From Nothopassalora personata (taxonomy: Eukaryota > Ascomycota > Dothideomycetes > Mycosphaerellales > Mycosphaerellaceae), in the NCBI GenBank assembly GCA_033816765.1, contig CM066294.1, positions 3,162,001 to 3,226,000 of the forward strand: DNA of 64,000 bases, in the 5' to 3' direction. Shown here piece after piece: positions 41,374 to 52,510 of the stretch (position 1 is the stretch's first letter; each line of letters begins with the position of its first letter). Both the position numbers and the translations under genes were made by a program. The notes under the pieces were generated by a model. The model searched no databases and had not been told where the DNA came from. It worked only from the letters and a program-made list of their open reading frames with translations.

Positions 41374-43591
41374 CTATTGAGTATTGCCATTGAAACGGTC
41401 CCGAGTGAGCGTCTGATCCATGCCAGTGATGGAGATGCCGCGGCTGCGACGACGCTTGGAAAAGACCGGAGACGCAGTCTTACTGATGCCTGCATTTGTC
41501 GAGTCCAGGTTCTGGGTCTGACGTTGTTTGCGGGCAGGAGTCATTGGAGTGTTTGCCGCGGCGCGGCGACCTTTTTGGAGAGCGTTGGCTTCATGGCGTT
41601 GTGCGCGCTGAGATGGGTTGACAGGAAGTGATGTCACTTGCCGGACGTGAGTCTGGTTATTGCGGAAGGATGAGACCAGGCCGCGCTGTTGTTCAAGATG
41701 ACCCAGAAGACCATTGCTAGTACCCGGACGGGAGTAGACAGGAGAGTCGAAGACAGAATCGCTGAAAGTCGACTGAGTGGGCGAGAAGACATCCGAGGCA
41801 GACTGTGGCTCTTCCTCATCGGACTTGTCATCACTCATCTCAACGAAGTCTTCCATCTGGACGTCACTCTCGTACTCGCTCTCCTCGTCATTCGTCATGG
41901 TAGAAGCGATCATCGACGACTGCATGCTGTCGCTCCTGCTAGGGACGAGCAAATCGTCGGCAATGCCGTTCTCGTCGTTGTTTCGCAGAACGTCGAGGTT
42001 GCCATCAAACATGGTGCCTAGAGTCGAACGAGCAGTGAGAGGTCGGTATGAAGCATTGGCAGGACGAGGGGTGGCGCAAGTCCAAGAAACAGAGCCTCCA
42101 GGACTGCCATCACGGCTGCCGACAGCCTGACGTGCACGCTCCCAGTAAGCACGCTCCTCAGCAGGTGGCTTGCTTGGGCAGACAAGCTTGACACCGCTAC
42201 CCTTGATGTCAGCAGTCACGGTAGCGCGAGTTGGGTCGCGTGCGAATGTGCCCATCTTGGGTCGGCCATTGCTCTTTGGTGCTGAAGCCGAAGCTTTGCC
42301 AGAGTTGCCACGTGCCACCACGAGCGGTGAACGCTTGCTTGGCACCGGCATACTCGGCTCGCTGCTTGGTGAGTTTGCAGGTGCGACCTTGCCTTTTCGT
42401 GCCTCGCGTGCAGCTTTGATTGCACGAACGCGTGCTAGCTGTTCTTCCGGGTCTTCTTCATCTGTGGTGTCACCACCGTCGGCTTTCCTGTGTGTCAGAA
42501 ACAAATTAAAAGAAGGTAATCACGGCACGCTTACAGTCACTGTCGCTCGACTCCTCGTCCGAGTCGCTTTGGCCGTCAATCTCGAACGCCGCCTTCTCGT
42601 ACTCATCTTCAAAGTCAAAGTCGTAGACAGATTCGCCGTCTTGAACGGCGTCAATGTCCACTCCAGCCAGCATGGCGCGCTGTCTTGCGGCCAAGTCGTC
42701 TCGCGAATCGAAGAGATCCGGGTATGCATCTCTTGGATCGTCTTCGCTGCTCATGCTGGAAGAACGCGAAGATGCAGTTTCCTCAAATCGCACCCTTTTC
42801 TGGTTGATGTTGGATGGTGCACTTTCTTCACGGCTCAAGATGTCCATCAGACCGAGCGTGTTCGATGCCGAGTCCGTGTTGCGCCATTGGGCAAGGTCGC
42901 CGTCGAAGAGGCCTTCTGCCTCATCCCACATCTCAAGCTGGGTATCAGCCATGAACGGAGCTCCACTGAACGGATCCTGGTTCATGTCAAGGTCCAGATC
43001 GAGATCATCGTCCGGCTGACTTTCCTGACTGTGTAGGGACAATCGGCGTGCGAAAGCCTCGTCCTCCTTCAGTGACATCTCGTTCATCACATTCGTCACA
43101 GCATTGTCTGTCCGAGTTTTCTCCGTCCGCTCGAACTCCGCGATCAAATCTCTCTCCGCTGAACGCAGGACTTTGTTCTCGTCTTCTTCTTCGTCGTCGT
43201 CCTCGCTTTCACTCACATCGCCAATGGCATCATAGTCTTCTTCGTCTTCGCTGTCGCGCTCGGCTCCTGCTGAAGCCTGCTCCCCGTCAAAATCTGCAGG
43301 TGGAGTGAGCCCTGCCAGACGTGACACGCCGTGGTTCCCAAGGCGCCTCGCACCTGACAGGGCAAAAGCATCCGCCTCATCCGAATCACTGTCATCTTCA
43401 ATAGCAGTACAGTCTCCTTCCAAGTCGCCGTTGTCGCTCTCGTCAGATACTGCGTCGCCAGTACGAGCAGCAGTTGCAACTTTCTTGACGTTGCTTTTCA
43501 TTGTCTTCATGTGCCCCATCTTTGGGGTACCGTTGTGCATCTTCCTCTGTTGTTGGAGGTTATGCATGGTCTGAGTAGTTGGGTGCGCCAT
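41374..43591 (-). CDS. Acidic nuclear protein, possibly IFH1/CRF1-like
   Basis: Exon 1 (43591-42535) and exon 2 (42482-41374) give 721 residues. With donor GTAAGC at 42534, the frame needs the acceptor GGAAAG ending at 42483. The nearer ACACAG would create a stop. The joined sequence then reads SDSDSDGGDTTDEED, which fits the GxTTDEED hallmark of the fungal IFH1/CRF1 co-regulators of ribosomal protein genes, and this supports the choice. Upstream are long acidic runs (SESEDDDEEEDENK, DLDLDLDMNQDPF). Downstream are GTFARDPTRATVTADIKGSG and PSKPPAEERAYWERARQAVG. The basic C-terminus (SKRRRSRG) resembles a nuclear signal. IFH1 assignment is inference from the motif and layout. Confidence 0.65.
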
Positions 43592-45787
43592 TGGGTCGTG
43601 CTATGTATTGTGTGTTCGGGATAGGCGTGGTAAGTTACTGTCTGTAGGGTGAGAGCTGGAACCGGGTGCAGTGAGTGGCACTGTCGGTCCTGGCTGTATC
43701 GCGTATGTCGCCTTCGGGCAACGAATGGGCTGCTGTTGATTGCTGTGAACTCGACCTTTACTATGTTAGGTCAAGCCTGTGGATCACTTCGTCGTGTAGT
43801 TTGCGAGGGACGCAAACGGTGTGGAGGTATGTCGATGCCGGGAGATTGCAGTGTCTCACGCACTCGGATTCCTGCACAAGGCTGATTGAGTACTGGCGGA
43901 AATGCCTGAGTAGTCGATATGAGGTCGTCGTATGTCAGATGAAGATCTCTAAGAGCAGTTACCAGACTGAGGAGGCAGCACGTGGCCGTCTCCCCGGTGG
44001 TGATTTAGTGCTCAAAGACAGCCTGCGGCATCTTGACGACGAAGTGATGTATTGTTACGCTGATATTTTCCGTGTGGATGAATAGTGTGCGTCTTCGCCG
44101 TTGTGCTGTTGTGGTTGGGTGTGAGTGAAAAGGGTCGAGGAAGGAGAGGTCTGCCCAAGTGTACCTTATTATGGTTTTTTAGCCATTAGATTTGCGCTAG
44201 CCGGACTAGGGGCTCCGGCTGCCATGGCTAGTGCCTTCGGACACCGCTTCATCATGCGACATCTCTTCGATATCTGGGATCTGCCCTGTTGGCTAGATGG
44301 AACAGAGTATTCTCCGCATCAGACCACTGGATAGGTTCCCAACGGAACATGCACCTCGCCGTCCCTTGGGGGAACGTTCCGCCTTATTACAACATAAAAA
44401 AGAGCAGAAATCTCGTGGTTGCTGCAAGCTTCTGCACTAAGACTTCTTCTGGTCCGCAAATGCTAACAACCAATCACATCTCGGATTGAATGCCAGGGGC
44501 AGGCAAGCCGGGAGGCCGGACCAAGCGCCCCGCAGGACTGCCGCCTCTTCCAACAACCACCATGTCACAGCAAAAGATGACTCTCAGCCCTTCGTTGATG
44601 GAACATCCCCCGCTGTGTTGAGGTAGTGAACAGGAATAACAGGAATTCGCTCATGAGAGGGGGTGCGTGATGCCCGCCTTGGCAGCGAAAAGTGGATCCC
44701 TCTCCGCGCTGAAACCGGCCAGATCCGCTGCGCTACGCCTCAGGGGTCCATCACAAGAACAGCGTACAGCATTTCCATGCTACGAACACGATCCTCATAA
44801 CCTACCGACCCTCCTACTGTATCACCTACAGCGCCTTCGAGCTGACAGTACTTCGCTCTCATTGGCGCGCGAGATGAAGCGATGGTGAAGAGTCATACAC
44901 TCGCTCGATATGACTGCATGCATCGACTCATCCGCAGCTGCGTCCCTCATTCTCACATGTATGTGCGCTGGCACAACAGACGAGGGTACCATCCGAGCTG
45001 AAGAGCCGTCCCAAGCTCTTTTTGCGCCTGGAGGAACACTTTTTTTTCTGCGTTTGCTCTCTACTCCCTGGCCTTGAACACGATTCGAATTGCAGAGTCT
45101 GCACACTAAGCATTGCCTCCGCCTTGCGCGGGATGTAATCATTACTGCAACTCAAATCTTGCGGTACAGTACGAGCATGTCGATCACCAAGCACTGCACT
45201 GCCTGTTCTAACGCGTGCGCCGAGCAAAGAAGGGTCTCTTGAAACTCTTGGTAAGGTGAGCTGCATGCATTCACGGTGGTGGCAATACACAGCCGCATTG
45301 CTCTTGCCACGTTGAACTGTGCAATATGTGCCTACGTTCAGAGCATATACTCACAATCGTCAGTACAGGTGTGCTCTGATTCTGGTCACGTCAACATCAA
45401 AATCCAACAAGGTAGCGTGATCGATGTCCACCCTGGCGCTGGCCAGAAGGCCATGGTTCCCTGCCAGTAGCTCCAGTCAGAAGTTTCGCCCAGAAAGCAT
45501 GAGTCCATTTGAAGAATATCATGAAGACGTAATGCTCATTACATGAAAGTATACCCTGACGAACACGACCCTCGCCCTCGACAGATGTGCCGGTCAAGTC
45601 GTAATCTGTCGACCTCCATCTCTACCGCCCAAACTTTTCGCTCGCTGACGACAGTCACCACAACGCCGACTTTGCACCAGCGACCTCCGCTACATATGCA
45701 TGTCTGTGCTCATCCTCCCGAACACAAAGAGCCCGACCATCGCTGCCCTGTCTGTCTGCTTTTTCTGTGCAGTCCTCCCAGCAGATC
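43592..45787. other. 2.2 kb intergenic without a recognised gene
   Basis: This is the upstream region of the acidic nuclear protein gene and the 3' flank of the Rho gene. Short frames are present but none is supported. No repeat was seen. Confidence 0.35.
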
Positions 45788-46570
45788 TTATAGTATGATA
45801 CAGCACCCACCTCTTTCTTTATGGTCTCCACTCAGCAGCGACTGCCTCGTCGCCGCTTCAAACACATCATCGACGCCCTCGCCTGTCAAGCTCGAGCATT
45901 CGAGGTATTTCTTCGCAGATATCCGTTTTCGCACTTCCTCTCCTTCGTCAGGTGTGAGGAACTTTTCCGATCGTTTGCGCATTTCTTCCTGTGCTACTGG
46001 GTCATCGCGGAGATCCTTTTTGAGGCCGACGAGGATTATGGGGACGTTGGGGCAGCGTTCTAGGACTTCTGGATGCCTGATTGATAGGGTTGTCAGCTTA
46101 CTGGGCAGAGTTGTAGGAAAGTTGGTCGAGTCTGACTGTAGGGGATGCGTACCATTTTGTGGTGATGTTATGTAATGAGTCTGGTGAAGAGACGGAGAAT
46201 GCGATGAGAATCACATGCGCCTGGCTATAGGCGAGTGGTCGTAGTCGTTCGTAGTCTTCTTGGCCTGCTGTATCCCAGAGTGCTAGTTGTACCGATTTGC
46301 CGTCTACTCGGCAGTCTGTGACATAGTTCTCGAAGACAGTCGGTACATATCGCTGGAGTACGTGTGTCAGTGGGATGTTTGGCCCAGGATACAGTTTGCA
46401 TTGCTTACTGTTGGAAAGTAGCCGAGGGTGAAGACACTGAGCAGCGAGGTCTTTCCGCAAGCACCATCACCTATTATGACGAGCTTCCTGTATCGGCCGT
46501 CAATGTCTGACTGACTCGTGTATGTTATAATCACCTACCTCCGCATAACCTGGTCCTGCTGTGCCGCCAT
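45788..46570 (-). CDS. rho2: Rho-family small GTPase, Rho2 type
   Basis: There are four exons: 46570-46539, 46487-46409, 46352-46153 and 46076-45788 (phases 2, 0, 2), giving 199 residues. GTP-binding motifs are complete: GDGACGKTS at 17-25, switch [10 protein letters not shown] at 39-47, WDTAGQE at 63-69, and the base-recognition motif as LKKDL in exon 4. The GTPase insert helix ([20 protein letters not shown]) and [17 protein letters not shown] follow. The C-terminus ends GGCCIIL, a CaaX box predicted to be geranylgeranylated. [17 protein letters not shown] and [11 protein letters not shown] point to the fungal Rho2 subgroup, which acts on cell-wall integrity and polarity. All introns have GT donors and CAG acceptors. 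Confidence 0.9.
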
Positions 46571-47445
46571 GTTTGGCTGGTGATTGAACCGGCTCGGCTT
46601 ACGGCGGATCAAGACCAGGCCGGACAGGGACGATAAGGTCGCAACGAGTGTCGACGATGACCTCTACGGCCTCTTGCGCGCTGTATACAGCTACACCAGC
46701 AAGGTGTATCTTCCGGTCTGTTCGTCCAGGTCCGGGCGATGATTATGCAGGGTCCAGCGGGTGTTGGGAGAGTTGTCGCAAGCGCGTGGGAATGAAAGTG
46801 CAGGCTGTCGTTGAGAGCTGAAGCGCGGGATCGGGTTGAGCGATGTGTTATCGTGTCTGAGTAAGGCGGATGGACAGCGTGATACGAGGACACAATGCGC
46901 TTCCAGTTGCTGGTCTTGCCGAACTCGGTCAAGCTTTGGTGAGCTTACGGCTGTTGAAGGTACCTCGCCAGAGCAGTGAAGAGGAGAAAGTCGTACTGCC
47001 AGCAGCGGTAGTAATGTATGAGTCTGTATGTATCGTGGTAACGGTGTGTTTGGCTGAAGCGTGATCGCGGTGATATGTCCTCATTGAAAGTGGGCAGCAG
47101 GCGGATGGGGGCACGGACCAGTTATTGTGAGGTACACTCCATACAGATGTATATGCAGAAGGTGCCCAGAACATGACTCTCCATGTCCACTACAATTGAA
47201 ATCGGCGCATGATATAGACAGCACCACGCACCGCATCACATCGCTAATTGTCGTGCTATCGTCGTGGCAGACGGTGCGCCATCCCCCACTCCAACCTTGC
47301 GGGACCGGACAGAACACATAGTCCTCCTCCTCCTCCACAGACTCCATACCACACCACACAGCACACACAGTCAGCGCGTGACTGACACGTGATAGCAGCA
47401 GGAACCGGTTCCGTGGACGACATTCCGCCTGCGAGCACCACGGAC
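46571..47445. promoter_or_regulatory. Divergent upstream region of rho2 and nst1
   Basis: About 870 bases are shared between the two divergent starts. A CACGTG-like core (GACACGTGATAGCAGCAG) lies about 50 bases before the nst1 ATG, and its CAGCAG could be a splice acceptor for a 5' exon. No coding frame is seen. Confidence 0.4.
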
Positions 47446-50400
47446 ATGTCGACCGCGAAGACGTCCGCGCCGCCAGCCAACGGCGTCATAACTGCTCCGC
47501 CAGCGGGGAACAGGAAGAAGCAGAAGAGACGGGCAAAGCAGGCAGCGAAGAGTGCATCGCAGGTGCCCATGCCGCCTCCCGCGCCTGGTGCCCCGGCTGG
47601 CTACGAGGAGGACGCACTGCGGTACGACGACGAAGAGGATGACTACTCGGACGACGGCGAGCCGGAATACTACGAGGACGAGCAACACGATCCCCCACCG
47701 CCCGAGCCCGTGACGAACGGCCTGCACCCGCCTCCGACTCCTGCGGGCATGAAGAAGACCAAGAAAGGGCAGGCTCCGGCGCTAAGTACGCGCCACCACC
47801 ACCATCACCATCACCATGCGTACGCTTCACGGACGTCCCCACCGCCCCTCCCGCACCACGGACCGCCTCCGCCCAGCATGATGAGGCCTCCCATGCGGCA
47901 TGGACACAGTCACGACAAAATCTGGAACACAAGCTCAGCGCAGGAGCGGCAGAATATCAAAGAGTTCTGGCTGGAGCTGAGCGAGGAGCAGCGGAAGGGG
48001 CTGCTGAAGATCGAGAAGGAGGCAGTGCTCAAGAAGATGAAGGCCCAGCAGAAGCATTCGTGCTCTTGTACTGTCTGCGGGCGTAAGCGGACCGCGATTG
48101 AAGAGGAGCTCGAAGTGCTCTACGAGGGCTACTACGAGGAACTCGAACAATACGCTCACCATGACGTCCCACCTTTACCTTCCACGGACGGCATGATTCC
48201 TCCCCCTCTACAGCAGCGGCAGCATCCGTTCGCGCATCCTCCACCACCCATGCCACCACAACACAGGACTAGTCACTTGCACGAACACCTGGACGAGGAC
48301 GAATTCAGTGATGACGAGGAAGAAGAGGAGTATAGTGGGGACGAAGAAGATGAGGAGCCCTACTCAGATGAAGAGTTGGACCAAGAACCCGAGCCTGAGC
48401 CGCCGCGAGGGCACCCAGGCGTGCCGGACTTCTTCAATTTCGGCTCACATCTGACTGTCAAAGGTATCCTAACACCCTGGGTTGACAAGCTGAAAGAAGG
48501 GCTAAAGGGTAATGCAGACAACCTCCTCACGGTAGCTGACGACCTGCTCAAAAACGACGGCCGAAAGTTTATCGAGATGATGGAGCAGCTCGCAGAGCGT
48601 CGCATGCAACGTGAGAATCGGTCACAATTCGAGGCGGAACATCACGCAGGCTATCCGCCCGATGAGAACTCCTACAGTCACGAAGATCCTTTGGCCACGG
48701 AGGAGTACGACGATGACGATGCCTCGTACGACAGCCAAGACGAGTTTGACGACGAAATGGAAGAAGAAGAGGAGATGGTGAGCCGTCGCGAGCTTGAAAT
48801 GGCAAGTCATCACCAATTCAGAACTGATCATCTACAGGGTGGGCTGACCGAGGAACAACGTCTGCAGGAAGGTCGACGAATGTTTCAGATATTTGCTGCT
48901 CGCATGTTTGAACAGCGCGTGTTGACAGCATATCGAGAAAAAGTTGCTGCCGAACGACAAATGAAGCTTCTTGAGGAGATCGACAATGAAGACAAGCTCC
49001 AAGCGCAACGCGAGGCAAAGAAGCAGCGGGATGCGCAGAAGAAGAAAGACAAGAAGAAGCAACAAGCACAAGCCAAGGCCGAGGAAAAAGCCAAACGTGA
49101 TGCCGAGAAAGCTGAGGAGGAGCGTCAATTACGTGAAGCGGAGGAGAAGAAGCAGGAAGAGCAGCGGAGGCGAAAGGAGGAGCAGCGCAAGAAGCGAGAA
49201 GAGGAAAAGAAGAAGCAGGAAGAGGAGAAGGCGCGTAAGGAGGCCGACAGGTTAAGGCGGCAGCAAGAAGAACAGCAAGGCCGGGAGGAAGCCGAACGCA
49301 AAGCGAGGGAGCAAAAAGCCGCCGAGAAAGCTAAGAAGGAGGAAGCACGGAAGAAGGAGCGCGAGGAGCGAGAGGCACGAGAGAAGGAGGCTCGTGAGCG
49401 CAAAGCCCAGGAAGAGAAAGACAGGCGGGAACGCGAAGCAAAGGCCAAATCTGAGCAGGAGGCGAAAGAGCGCGAGAAGTCTGCGCAACAGGCTGCTTCA
49501 GCGCCACACCCTCCCCAGATCACGAAGCGCACCTCGCAACCCGGTTTGGTGGCCGTCCCTGGAGTGTTTCCCAAGCAGACACAATCTGGGATCTCTTCGC
49601 CACATCCGCAAATCGCCACGCCTGCGATACCCAAAGCGCCCACTCCAGCGAAGCACCGACAAGCATCACAGCAACGAGGCAGCTCACATGCGTCTTCTCC
49701 GAGACAGTCGAATTCTCTGCCCTCTGGCGCACCCAGTAAAAGCTCGTCTCCCGGAAGTGTCGGACAACAACAAAATCAGGTTCAGCCAAAGACAATCATG
49801 CAAAAGCCCACTAACCATCAAGCTGGTCAGCAACAACCTCCGCATATACCCGCCTCATCTCCACTGCCCCAACAACACATTCAGCCTCCACCTGGTATGG
49901 CTCATCCACAGCAACACCATGGCGGCTTCGGACCTATGTCATCGATGGGATTCCCTGGGTTCCCTGGACCTCAAGGACCATTCGCTCCGAGCATGGGACA
50001 GAGAGGACCGATGCCCATGTTCTCGCCACATCAAGGACCTCCCCCACCGATGGGTCTCCCCAATCGCATGTCATTCGGAGCTCCTGGTATGAATGGTATG
50101 GCACCTCCGCCTGGCATGATGCCGCCTCAAATGCGAGGAGGCTTCCCATTCGATGCTCCAGGGCAGGCACCACCTGGCTTTGGTCAACCACTGCACCACA
50201 ATCAAACGTATCCCATTGGTCCTTCACCAGGAGTACCAGGCGCCGACGCGCCCAGGACAAGCATAAGTGGGCACTCTCGTCAACAGTCGTCTGATAAGGA
50301 GAAACCCGAATCTGCCGCACACCAGCCCATCGCTCGGTTGGCGCCAATTCAGAGACCAAGCAGTGTGAAACCACCTGGTGCGGAGAACGTTGACGTCGAA

Positions 50401-51183
50401 TCCTTGAGTCAGCACTTAGGTAGTTCCGCGTTGCTTGACGACACTGAGGAGCAAATGCTACCCGGTATGCAAGACAGCAGGCGCCATTCGCAAATCCCAG
50501 CTGGTAGTCGAGGGATACCGATTCCCAACGCTGGCATGCACCCCATCGGTGGCTTCGGTGGACCCAATGGTGGCTTTGGGACTCCAGGTAGCACATGGAA
50601 CACCCCATCAATGCCATTTGGATCTAGTCCAGGACTTCCGAGTAATTGGGGCAGTCTGCCCAACCCTGGCATGGGAGGCTGGATGAACAACAACGGCTTC
50701 GCGACAAATGGCTTCGGTCCGATGGCACCTGGTGTGATGAATGGTCGCGCCCCTGGTCTGTCTCAGCCTAGGCCATTGACAATCCGGCAGGAAATCTGCA
50801 AGGCGTGCCGGCAGCTCTCGAACGCAAACAGAGGCGAGGGCGATGGCTACAACAAAGTTGACATCTTGCTGCGGCAAGTCGAGGCGAATCACCCACCACT
50901 TGATGCTCCAATCACTCTCAAAGAAGTCGAAGACATCTGCGAGACAGAGGGCGACAACCATAACGGGGGCGGCGAGTTGTCTTTGCGGAGAGACGACGAC
51001 GGCAATGTCGAGGTCAAGTGGCAAGACCACGCGAGTACGCCCGACCAAGGACGAGGGCCAACAGGGCTTGGAGAGATAGGATCTCCCATGCCCAGCAAGA
51101 CCTCCCCCGCCATCGGCTTTGGCGCTCCTGGTATGCCTCGAGCTTTCGGCAGTCTTGGCGCAGTCGGATCCTCGAATGTGTAG
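47446..51183 (+). CDS. nst1: Stress response protein Nst1
   Basis: The first ATG in the long frame is at 47446, giving 1245 residues. A short upstream exon cannot be excluded, because the frame stays open to 47389 and an acceptor-like CAG lies there. Landmarks of the Nst1 family are all present: basic N-terminal RKKQKRRAKQAAKSA; acidic patch (YDDEEDDYSDDGE); HDKIWNTSSAQERQNIKEFW; the LSEEQRKGLLKIEKEAVLKK and HSCSCTVCGRKR zinc-like segment; LTVADDLLKNDGRKFIEMME; and a very long Lys/Glu/Arg coiled coil from about residue 500 to 700. A Pro/Gln/Gly/Met-rich tail follows. In yeast Nst1 is a negative regulator of salt tolerance and a P-body-associated protein. The tail ends with an Arg/Cys-containing conserved segment (RQEICKACRQLSNANRGEGD). 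Confidence 0.9.
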   Translation: MSTAKTSAPPANGVITAPPAGNRKKQKRRAKQAAKSASQVPMPPPAPGAPAGYEEDALRYDDEEDDYSDDGEPEYYEDEQHDPPPPEPVTNGLHPPPTPAGMKKTKKGQAPALSTRHHHHHHHHAYASRTSPPPLPHHGPPPPSMMRPPMRHGHSHDKIWNTSSAQERQNIKEFWLELSEEQRKGLLKIEKEAVLKKMKAQQKHSCSCTVCGRKRTAIEEELEVLYEGYYEELEQYAHHDVPPLPSTDGMIPPPLQQRQHPFAHPPPPMPPQHRTSHLHEHLDEDEFSDDEEEEEYSGDEEDEEPYSDEELDQEPEPEPPRGHPGVPDFFNFGSHLTVKGILTPWVDKLKEGLKGNADNLLTVADDLLKNDGRKFIEMMEQLAERRMQRENRSQFEAEHHAGYPPDENSYSHEDPLATEEYDDDDASYDSQDEFDDEMEEEEEMVSRRELEMASHHQFRTDHLQGGLTEEQRLQEGRRMFQIFAARMFEQRVLTAYREKVAAERQMKLLEEIDNEDKLQAQREAKKQRDAQKKKDKKKQQAQAKAEEKAKRDAEKAEEERQLREAEEKKQEEQRRRKEEQRKKREEEKKKQEEEKARKEADRLRRQQEEQQGREEAERKAREQKAAEKAKKEEARKKEREEREAREKEARERKAQEEKDRREREAKAKSEQEAKEREKSAQQAASAPHPPQITKRTSQPGLVAVPGVFPKQTQSGISSPHPQIATPAIPKAPTPAKHRQASQQRGSSHASSPRQSNSLPSGAPSKSSSPGSVGQQQNQVQPKTIMQKPTNHQAGQQQPPHIPASSPLPQQHIQPPPGMAHPQQHHGGFGPMSSMGFPGFPGPQGPFAPSMGQRGPMPMFSPHQGPPPPMGLPNRMSFGAPGMNGMAPPPGMMPPQMRGGFPFDAPGQAPPGFGQPLHHNQTYPIGPSPGVPGADAPRTSISGHSRQQSSDKEKPESAAHQPIARLAPIQRPSSVKPPGAENVDVESLSQHLGSSALLDDTEEQMLPGMQDSRRHSQIPAGSRGIPIPNAGMHPIGGFGGPNGGFGTPGSTWNTPSMPFGSSPGLPSNWGSLPNPGMGGWMNNNGFATNGFGPMAPGVMNGRAPGLSQPRPLTIRQEICKACRQLSNANRGEGDGYNKVDILLRQVEANHPPLDAPITLKEVEDICETEGDNHNGGGELSLRRDDDGNVEVKWQDHASTPDQGRGPTGLGEIGSPMPSKTSPAIGFGAPGMPRAFGSLGAVGSSNV

Positions 51184-52510
51184 GGCGCTTCTCAAGGTCC
51201 TCCGCTGCTTCAGACTGAGTACAGAGCGACCGGTAGTGTGAGACACTGGGCTACGGAGCCGCCTTACACCTGGAGTGGTAAGCTGGCCGCTATGGTGGAT
51301 GAGGCCATGGACCTGGAGACGATGAGTGAGACTTGATGCGTGCGTCTGCATTTGCGTATGGGTGGCGGGCTGCATTCTTTGCGTGCACCCTTCCGGATTG
51401 TGCCTACCTACCCTCCTGTCCTAATTTCTGCTTCCCTCTGCAGACTACTACGAGAGCATTTTATGTAGCAGTCGCTCTTCTTGGCATGGTGTGCCATGCG
51501 GGTATTAAAGGATGAGCTCAGCGTCTGTTGAGCTCATCGATTGCAGACCAGGCTCATTTCTTTCTTCCTTTTCTCCACGCAAGATTCTTTGTTGCATACT
51601 AAAGTCCACGACCGATACTTTAGCCTCCGGCCCAAACTGCAGGGTTTGCCGAGACTCAACATCGAAGCGTCTGTCGATTCGACTACTCTCATCCAAGAGG
51701 CCCATTTCCAAGACTCTCCTTAATTTGAACATGAATTACAGTCCCAATGTCCGCCAGTGCAGTGGTCGGCGAGAGTCCAGCATAGGACGCGGATGGTGTT
51801 GAGTGAAGGAAGAAGTATCTGTCCTAACAGATCGATCGATCGATGAACAATTGATAGCTCGCTGTCACCACCGGTCGAGCGTTGCACGCAGGCATCTATG
51901 TTTTAACCATGTTCCCTGTTGGATCACTGACTGGAATGATAATTCTCACTGAAACGCTTTGCAAATTATGTTGTTACAGATGGTTTATGTATACAGACAG
52001 GGACGGGTCTTGTCCGATCTAGGAGGTACACACGGTTTCTGTTTATCGTACCGCCGCCGACCCACACAAAAACCTAGTAGCGTATGTATATAGCAATTCC
52101 CGTTCCTCAAGAGTCTTCAAGTGAGAGCTTCCCTTCCTATGCCCCCGACCCCGGACCTTTACTGACCCGCCCCACCCGCACAACAGCGTCCAATTCGGAA
52201 TCTGCGTCGCTTAGTCGGACGAATGCCATTTCCAGCCTACGGTGCATGATCTCTCGAATAATTCGGATTGGCAGACGTTTTTCTGGCTGGAGGGATCTGG
52301 TGGTGAGAAGGGGCACGAGACGGATTGTATTAGAGATTTCAGGAGTGGCGAGTGTAAGTGTGAGAATAGTGATGGGAGTTCGATAGTGGGTGGGCAGGCG
52401 TTTGTTGACTGTCATTAAGCACGATGCGGATTGTTGAGGTTGTGGTGGGGTGTGCGAGTCAGAGAGGGTGTGGTACTAGGATTGATGGGATCTGGCGTGC
52501 AGATGCCGGG
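51184..52510. other. 1.3 kb between convergent nst1 and the Nop8-like gene
   Basis: These are the 3' flanks of two convergent genes. A (GATC)n run is at about 51831-51844. There is no supported coding frame. Confidence 0.4.

Noticed and set aside
43649..44489. Plus-strand frames downstream of 43.6 kb
   Set aside because: They are in the promoter region of the minus-strand gene and encode no recognisable features.
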